DNA from: Lindgomyces ingoldianus
Taxonomy: Eukaryota > Ascomycota > Dothideomycetes > Pleosporales > Lindgomycetaceae
Direction: 5' to 3'
DNA: 64,000 bases
Assembly (NCBI RefSeq): GCF_010093535.1
Contig: NW_022985164.1
Coordinates: forward strand, 638,556-702,555
In this document: piece by piece, positions 57,301 through 64,000 of the stretch
Numbering within the stretch: the stretch's first letter is position 1
Layout of the letters: every line of letters starts with the position of its first letter
The notes under the pieces: generated by a model
What the model was told of the DNA's origin: nothing
Seen by the model: the letters and a program-made list of their open reading frames with translations, nothing else
Databases searched by the model: none
Made by a program: the position numbers and the translations under genes

Positions 57301-59194
57301 ACAGCTAACTACACACTTAAATTCTCTAAAGAAATAGTATGTAAAGGCCTTGCGCTAATTAATAGTAGATGCATGTTTACAGCAATTAACTCCTAATAAG
57401 TTAAAGATTACAAGATACTATACTAAATAAAAAAGTAACCCTTTTAAGTATCCCTAGCTAACGTATCTTTAATTAAATACAGCAGAGGAAAAATCTAACT
57501 AGAGACTAAAAAAGTAACTCTAAAAACTAACACTATAACTAACTAAATATTCTTAAGTATACTACTACTTAGAGAAAAGTACTAGATTATATTAGGATAT
57601 AATTAGCTTTATTAACATAACTCTAAGATAGACTAGAAAACTATAACAGTATAGGTAAAGTTAGAACACGTAAGAACAATTAAGCTCTAGAAGTTCCCTT
57701 ATTAAGAACTAAAAGCACACGCTGTCTAGATAATAAAGAAAGAATTAAAGGAAATCTCTTTTAAAAAATTTAAAAAAAAGACCTAGATTAGGTAGAAATC
57801 TATTAGATTGCTAAAGAACTAAAGAAGAAACTTCTAAAAGAATACTACAGCTATAAGAATATGTTTATAACTTCTAAAGATCTAGGAGAACTACCCCTGC
57901 ATTAACCTTAGGACTATGTAATTAACTTTAAACCTAACCCCTAGCTAAAGACCTACAAGCTGCGCCCTCTTACAGCAGCCTAAAAAAAGCACTATAGGAA
58001 TATGTAGATTACATGCTAGTAAGAGGTTATATCTAAGAAAGCAAAAGCTCTATAGCATTAGTAGTAGTCTTTGCAAGAAAGAAAAACAAAAAAGTTAAAG
58101 TCTACTAAGACTACTAAACTCTTAACAAAAACACTATAAAGGATTAGTTCTCTCTTCTTATTATCTAAGACATTATAAACTAGTTAAAAGGAACTAAGCA
58201 CTTTACTAAATTTAACATCTAAGACAGATTTAATAAAATAAGAATAAAAGAGAACATAAATAAATAATAGCTTTTAAAACCTTATAAGCTTTTTATAAGC
58301 TTCTAGTTATGCTATTTAGACTTACTAATGCTCTAGTAACATTTTAGAGAGTAATTAACATAGCGCTTAACCTATACCTAGACATCTTTGTCTTAGTATA
58401 TCTAGACAACATTCTTATATACACAAAAAAGAACAAACTAGACTATGTAGCAAAAGTATAACTAGTATTAGATAAACTTTAAAAGTACAGACTCTACCTA
58501 CAGCTAAAGAAATATAAATTTAACATATAAAAAACAGACTACCTTAGATTTATTATTAATAAAGAAGAAATAAAAATAGACTCTACTAAAGTAAATAAAG
58601 TACTTAAATAGCTAACACTAGAAACTATTATAAAAATTAAAGAATTTCTAGGTCTTACTAGCTATATATAAAGAATAATTAAAAACTACTTAAAGATTAT
58701 ATTACCCCTTACAGACACTACTTTAAAGAAAAGGGCTACTTAGAAATTTTAATAAACAACAGAAATAAAAGAAGCCTTTTAAAAGTTAAAATAAATAATA
58801 ATAAGCTACTTTATTCTTAGAATGTACAACTCTACGCTAGAAATAAAAGTGCACACTAATGCTTTTTTAAGAGCTAAAGAAGCAGCACTGTTTTAAAAAC
58901 AAGAAAACAGTTAATAGTATTTAGTAGCCTACTACTTAGCAAAATTTGCACTATTAGAATAAAAGTATACTATCTCTAATAAAGAATTAAAAGCTATAGT
59001 TAATATATGCAGAAATTAAGAAGTTAAACTTTAAGGTCTTAGTTAATAATTTATAATTCTTACTAACTACATAAACTTTATTACCTTTCTTACTACTAAA
59101 AAACTTTTACTAATGCATGTATAATAGGCTATAGAGCTTGCCTAGTTTAACTTTATTATTAAGCATGTAGCAGGAAGTAGTAATTAACAGGTAG
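54343..59194 (+). mobile_element. Ty3/gypsy element gypsy-2B, 5' part through RNase H
   Basis: The 5' LTR is 54343-54940 (598 bp) with GCATGC-rich repeats near 54550-54590. Remnants are the Gag region with a zinc knuckle near 55975-56030, a retropepsin site (LINSRC, about 57355), reverse transcriptase with YLDN for YLDD near 58400, and RNase H near 58840-59150. It is interrupted by gypsy-1C at 59195. Similarity to gypsy-2A and 2C is clear, but the LTRs differ, so these are subfamilies. Confidence 0.82.
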
Positions 59195-62100
59195 TGTCAC
59201 GGTATCCTCCCCAGATCCCAGACATAACTGTATTAGACGCGTACTAGAGTATTATTAGTGCACGTCTGACATAAACACAACATAACACAGACATAAACTT
59301 AAGCACAAACTGCCTTAACACTAACTAAACTTAGAACAAGCTTAATTTATACTTAAAGTGCTTAGACTTTTAAGCTAAGTATTTAATTACTAATTTTCTC
59401 TTAAACTTTTCTATTTCTTACATAACATCTTATACCTACTATAATACCTTACATAGTAATTAAACTAGACCTCTACAAAGCTCTATAACCTTACTTATGC
59501 ATAATTATAACATTATGTTGTGTTAAAACTTTAGCTAAAAATAGCCTCTAAATTTAATTTAATAAGCTTAGTACTTACATAACTTTAAGCTATTAAAGTA
59601 AGCTAAGAAGCCTTCTAAAAAGCGCTTACTTTATAAAAAAGCTACTATGTTATAAGCTTTAAAGCTTTTTAAAAGGACTTTAAAAAATAGCTTTATATTA
59701 TTAAGTAGTTTATTTCTGCCTTAACTTTTATTATAGTAGTAAAAACTAAGAACTTACTAGCCTTAAAGCTTACCTAGAAGTCTAGAGATAGCTTAACTCT
59801 TTTCTGCCTAATGCTGCTTATAACTTGTAACTTTTTTAACTTAGTAATAAAATCTAACTAACTCTCTAATCCCCTACTGTTTAATAAAAAATAGAAAGAC
59901 CTACTTTTCTTTTTATATAAGCTCTAATATAAACTTAAAGAAAACATAGACTAATTCCCCTCTAAACACTTTTAGTTACTATATGCTTACTTTTAACTTA
60001 ACTATAATATAATAGCCTTAATTAACTTACTAATAAATAAAGATATTATTAACCTAAATTAATTTATAGCGTTCTTATAAGTAACTTATAAAGACCTAAA
60101 TAAAAAGTTAACAGCCTTAAGTTGCCTAAACATCTTATAATAAAAAAAAAAAGCTTTACTTTACACTTTACTAAGTTCTACTAACTTGCATCTAATACAG
60201 GCCTAAATAAAATAAGTCTAATTATAGCCCTACATAACTCTCTTTTAACTAAACTGTAACACGCTATAGTAGAAGAACCTCTTCTAAACAACCTTAACAC
60301 ATATGTAAACCTAATTACTACCTATAATAATAACATAAGGTTCTTCTCTGTACAAGCCCTAATACGCCCCTAAACTAGCACAGTTGTAAATAAAGACCTT
60401 AATGTAATAAAAATTAATTTAAATTATGCTCTAGTTAGTTCTAGAAAGTGTAAAAATTATAAAAAAAAAAGTTAATGCTTTAAGTATAGTAAGCATAGTT
60501 ATATTTTTTAAAACTGCTTTATTTTTTTTTTTAAGTCTACACAAGTAGTGCTGCTAGCACTTATTAAAAATTTTTACTATTTTAATTTTATTTTTATAAG
60601 GGCTTTAACTTATATTTAAGCTTTAATCTTTTTTACTACTCTTAACATAGCTGCAGCTATAGCAGTAAGAGCCTGCAAAAAGGCTTGTCCTAGGGCTAAG
60701 TTGCCCCCTAGGACTAATTTAACACTAGATCTCTACTAACTTATAAGCTAAGTCCTCTACTAATAACTAAAAGTACTAAGTTAATATTTTTATATATTTA
60801 TAATAAGAAACTATATTAGCCTTAATATAAGCTTTTATTAACTTAAAAGTAAACAGCATAAGTTATATTAATAAAGAACTAGCGTGTAATCTAAATCTTT
60901 AATTAACACTACTTACCTAAATAATTTACTTAACTAGATTTAATAAAAAATAACTTAAAAAAGTTTTATCTTTTATACTATAACTATTATAATTACTTAC
61001 TAACACTATAAGAAGTAGATTAAGCTTTATGTAATAAACACAAAATATTATAACCTAATTCTAGAATAACTATAGCTGTATTAGCATAAAGTTGCCTTTA
61101 ATTACTAAGAGTAAGTTCTAAACTTTAACTTTTTTTAATGCTAAGACATATACTTATGCTTACACCTAAACAACACTTAAGTAGCACTTAATATAAAAAG
61201 TTTTTAAACTTACTTTCTAATAACCTAGAAAAAAACTACTTAAGTAAGGCTAATAAGCTAGGCCTCTTACTAAAATAAGCTATATAAAATAATTTAATAA
61301 CTACTTAAACTTAAAAAAGAGAAAGCCTTTAAGAAATCTTTACCTACTTAATTTAAACATAAACTAGGACTTAAACAGTAGATAGACATCTGCTACATAG
61401 GACCTGCCCTATTTATAACTCTAGCTTAATAACTAGATTATAAAATCTACATAGTTATAATTTCTAATATAGACTAAGCTTTAGCTTCTTAAAAACACAC
61501 TAACCTAAGAATAATAGTTTTTTAAAACTACTATAACCTATTGCATATTTTTTTTAAGATAAGTCTAATAAGCTTTTAATATAACATTTATATAATTACT
61601 AGATAACTTTTAAGCCTAGTAAATAACCTAGTTATAGGCTACTATATAAAATGTTACTAAATAAATTAAAAGTGCTCTAAAAATACTTTAATAAGAACCT
61701 AAAAAAAAAGTTTATTTAAGCTAGCTCTTTACTAGTAGTGTTACTTATACTATTTATAAAGAAACCTAAAGGTAGGCTTTAATTCTATGTTAACTACTAA
61801 GGACTAAACACTATTACTATTAAAAACTAATACTTAATTCTTCTTTTACAGAAAACTCTAAGCTAACTAAGTAAAGTAAAGTATTTTATAAAGTTAAATA
61901 TTATTACTGCCTTTAATAAGCTAAGAATAGTAAAGGGTAATAAGTAGCTAATAGTGTTTTAGACCTAATATAGACTATTTAAGTACTTAGTAATGCCTTT
62001 TAGCTTAGCTAACGCACCTAGTACTTTTTAACATTTTATAAATAACTTACTCTAACCCTACTTAGATGTGTTCTGCACTGTGTATATTAACAATATTCTA

Positions 62101-64000
62101 ATCTACAGTAATAGCCTTTTAGAGCATAAACAGCATGTACGCTTAGTGCTAAAAGCTATAAAAGAAGTAGGTCTATAACTTAATATAGATAAATGTAAGT
62201 TCTACTAATTAAAGGTTACATATTTAGGATATATAATCTCTATAAATAGCATCTAAATAGACCCTATTAAGGTTTAGACTATGCTAGATTAGTAATACTT
62301 AAAGAACATAAAGAATGTTTAAGCCTTTATAAGATTTACTAACTTCTACTAATAATTTATTAACAACTTTTTATAGTAAGTAAGCCTTATAATTATACTT
62401 ACTAAAAAAAGAATTTAATTTAACTTTAACTTAAATTACTAATAGTTCTTTAACTAGCTAAAGAAAGCCTTTACTAAAGCCTTAATACTCTACTACTTTA
62501 ACCTTAAACTACTAATACTTATAGAAGCTAATGCTTTAGACTATGTAGTAGTAGGAGTTCTTTTCTAGACTAAGCTAGACAGAACTATTAGGCCTATTAC
62601 ATACTTTTTAAAAAGAATAAGTCCTGCAGAAGGTAATTATAAGATCTATAATAAAGAATTACTTACTATAATACACTGCTTTAAATAATAGCAACCTAAA
62701 CTAGAAAGTGCAGCGCATCTAATATAGGTCCTATTTAACTATAAAAACTTACAGTACTTTATAACTATAAAATAACTTAGCTACTAATAAGCCTGTTAGT
62801 CTAAATACTTATCTTATTTTAATTTTAAGATTACTTATTATTCTAGTTAAGACAAAGGGAAACTAGATGCCTTTATAAGGCAATCCTAAAACATTCTTAC
62901 TTAAAAAAAAGTGTAAAAGGCTTAACACTAAACTCTACTTTAACTTAAGCTATTTTTAGACCTTAACTTAAATAAAATAGATTAGATAATTAATTAGATT
63001 ATTACTAATAAGTATCTAAATAATAAATTTATTTAAGAAACTTTAGACTTGCTCTAAAACAGCGCTAGTTAGTTAAAAAAGGTAATACTAGCTAACTATA
63101 AAAACTAAAATAGTAAGCTATATTACTATAACTAACTTATAATTCTTAATTCTAATAAACTAAGAATTAAACTACTTTAAATTGTACACAACTTGCCTAT
63201 TAGAGAACACTTAGGCAAAGGAAAGACTCTTAACCTACTACAGAGAGAGTACTACTAGCCCTGCATGTTCTATACTGTATGCTAATACATATTATGTTGC
63301 TATACTTGCTGTAAAGTAAAGGCCTCTTAAAAAAGGTATAATAGCCTACTTAAACTGCTTCTAATCTCTAAATAAGCTTAGAAAGATATATTAATTAATT
63401 TTATTATAAACTTACTCTTATCTAAAGGGTATATAAATATTATAGTAGTTGTTAATTACTTAACTAAGTATTAACACTTAATACTATATTCCTTTATAAC
63501 TGCCTCTAATATAGCCTAGTTATTCTACTAATATGTATAAGTTTACTATAGCCTACCTAACATAATTATATTAGATAGAGGTACACAGTTTGTCTTAGCC
63601 TTCTAGAATAAACTTTATAAACAGCTTTAAATTATTTTTTATCTATCTACAGCTTTTTACTTAGAGACTAACAGCTAGACTAAAAACATAAATGCTGTAA
63701 TAAAATAAGTTCTATAAGTGTACATAAACTACTAGTAAGATAACTAGGTAAAATAGTTAGCTATAGCATAGTTTAAAGCTAATAACATAACATTTAAATT
63801 AATGTAAGTATCCCTGTTTTTAGCAAACTATAGATACTACTTTTAAATAAAATTTAAACTACCTTTAAATACCCCTTAACTAACTTATTAATTTATATAA
63901 GTAATAAATGTAAATAAACTTATTAATAAAATTTAAAACATATTTAAATATGTTTATAAAAAGCTTATATAGGCTTAAGCTTTTTAACAAAAGTACATAA
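59195..64000 (+). mobile_element. Ty3/gypsy chromovirus gypsy-1C (runs off the window)
   Basis: The 5' LTR is 59195-59512 (318 bp); the left target half is GGTAG (59190-59194). It is collinear with gypsy-1A and 1B through the Gag knuckle, reverse transcriptase (near 62085) and integrase (about 63180-63700). About 860 bp, including the chromodomain and 3' LTR, should lie beyond 64000. The first ~100 bp are unmutated and the rest is RIP-mutated. Confidence 0.9.

Noticed and set aside
13088..64000. Centromere or Starship-type giant element
   Set aside because: The block is fully explained by nested ordinary transposons; no tyrosine-recombinase captain gene is seen, and centromere status cannot be read from sequence alone.

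Overview
The window looks like nuclear DNA of a filamentous ascomycete (Pezizomycotina). Genes carry short GT-AG introns, the products are typical fungal ones (a Zn2Cys6 regulator, a peroxisomal enoyl-CoA isomerase, an ABC1/ADCK-family protein, Yae1), and the DNA has two states: a gene island of ordinary composition (about 1.68-12.95 kb) between very AT-rich blocks of dead transposons. Those blocks carry the signature of repeat-induced point mutation (RIP): C-to-T and G-to-A changes, many TAA/TAG stops, almost no tryptophan codons. Species cannot be named from the sequence alone.

Gene island. Minus strand: a Zn2Cys6 transcription factor (2954-5069, one intron inside the zinc cluster), an Eci1-type isomerase with a C-terminal SKI peroxisomal signal (6157-7273, three introns), and an intronless mitochondrial ABC1/ADCK-family protein (7976-9964). 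Plus strand: a secreted type-B carboxylesterase broken by five stop codons and several frameshifts (10313-12026). Minus strand again: a Yae1-domain protein (12076-12732). These are independent housekeeping or accessory genes, not a biosynthetic cluster. No tRNA, rRNA or CRISPR was recognised.

Transposon blocks (1-1546 and about 13.09-64.0 kb). Nearly every base can be assigned to a nested pile of elements, most junctions being fixed by target-site duplications. The deepest series is: gypsy-2C LTR (from 20914), holding gypsy-2A (21856-49160, TSD GTTCT), holding copia-1 (25738-39395, TSD GAACC), holding a Fot1-derived snap-back element D1 (30898-37666, TA), holding gypsy-1B (31176-36839, TSD CTACG). 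A second branch is gypsy-2A holding copia-2 (41940-47739, minus), holding a 2.26-kb Fot1/pogo element P (45310-47567), holding a 393-bp unmutated insert with a 10-bp tandem repeat. A second snap-back element D2 (13250-20836) carries four insertions. When the insertions are removed, D1 and D2 are 1100 and 1099 bp. Further elements are a miniature LTR retroelement in two copies (TRIM, about 420-430 bp), a 1.4-kb LTR element, several solo LTRs, a reversed gypsy-3 pol fragment, gypsy-2B, and a third gypsy-1 copy running off the right end.

Most notable signals: (1) within single elements the outward-facing 100-200 bp of each LTR escaped RIP while the same LTR positions facing inward are heavily mutated, in gypsy-1, gypsy-2A and both copia elements; (2) the mutations appear to exhaust the YCA/TGR context; (3) the snap-back element has arms that include transposase coding sequence; (4) all three catalytic aspartates of the Fot1 transposase have become asparagine.
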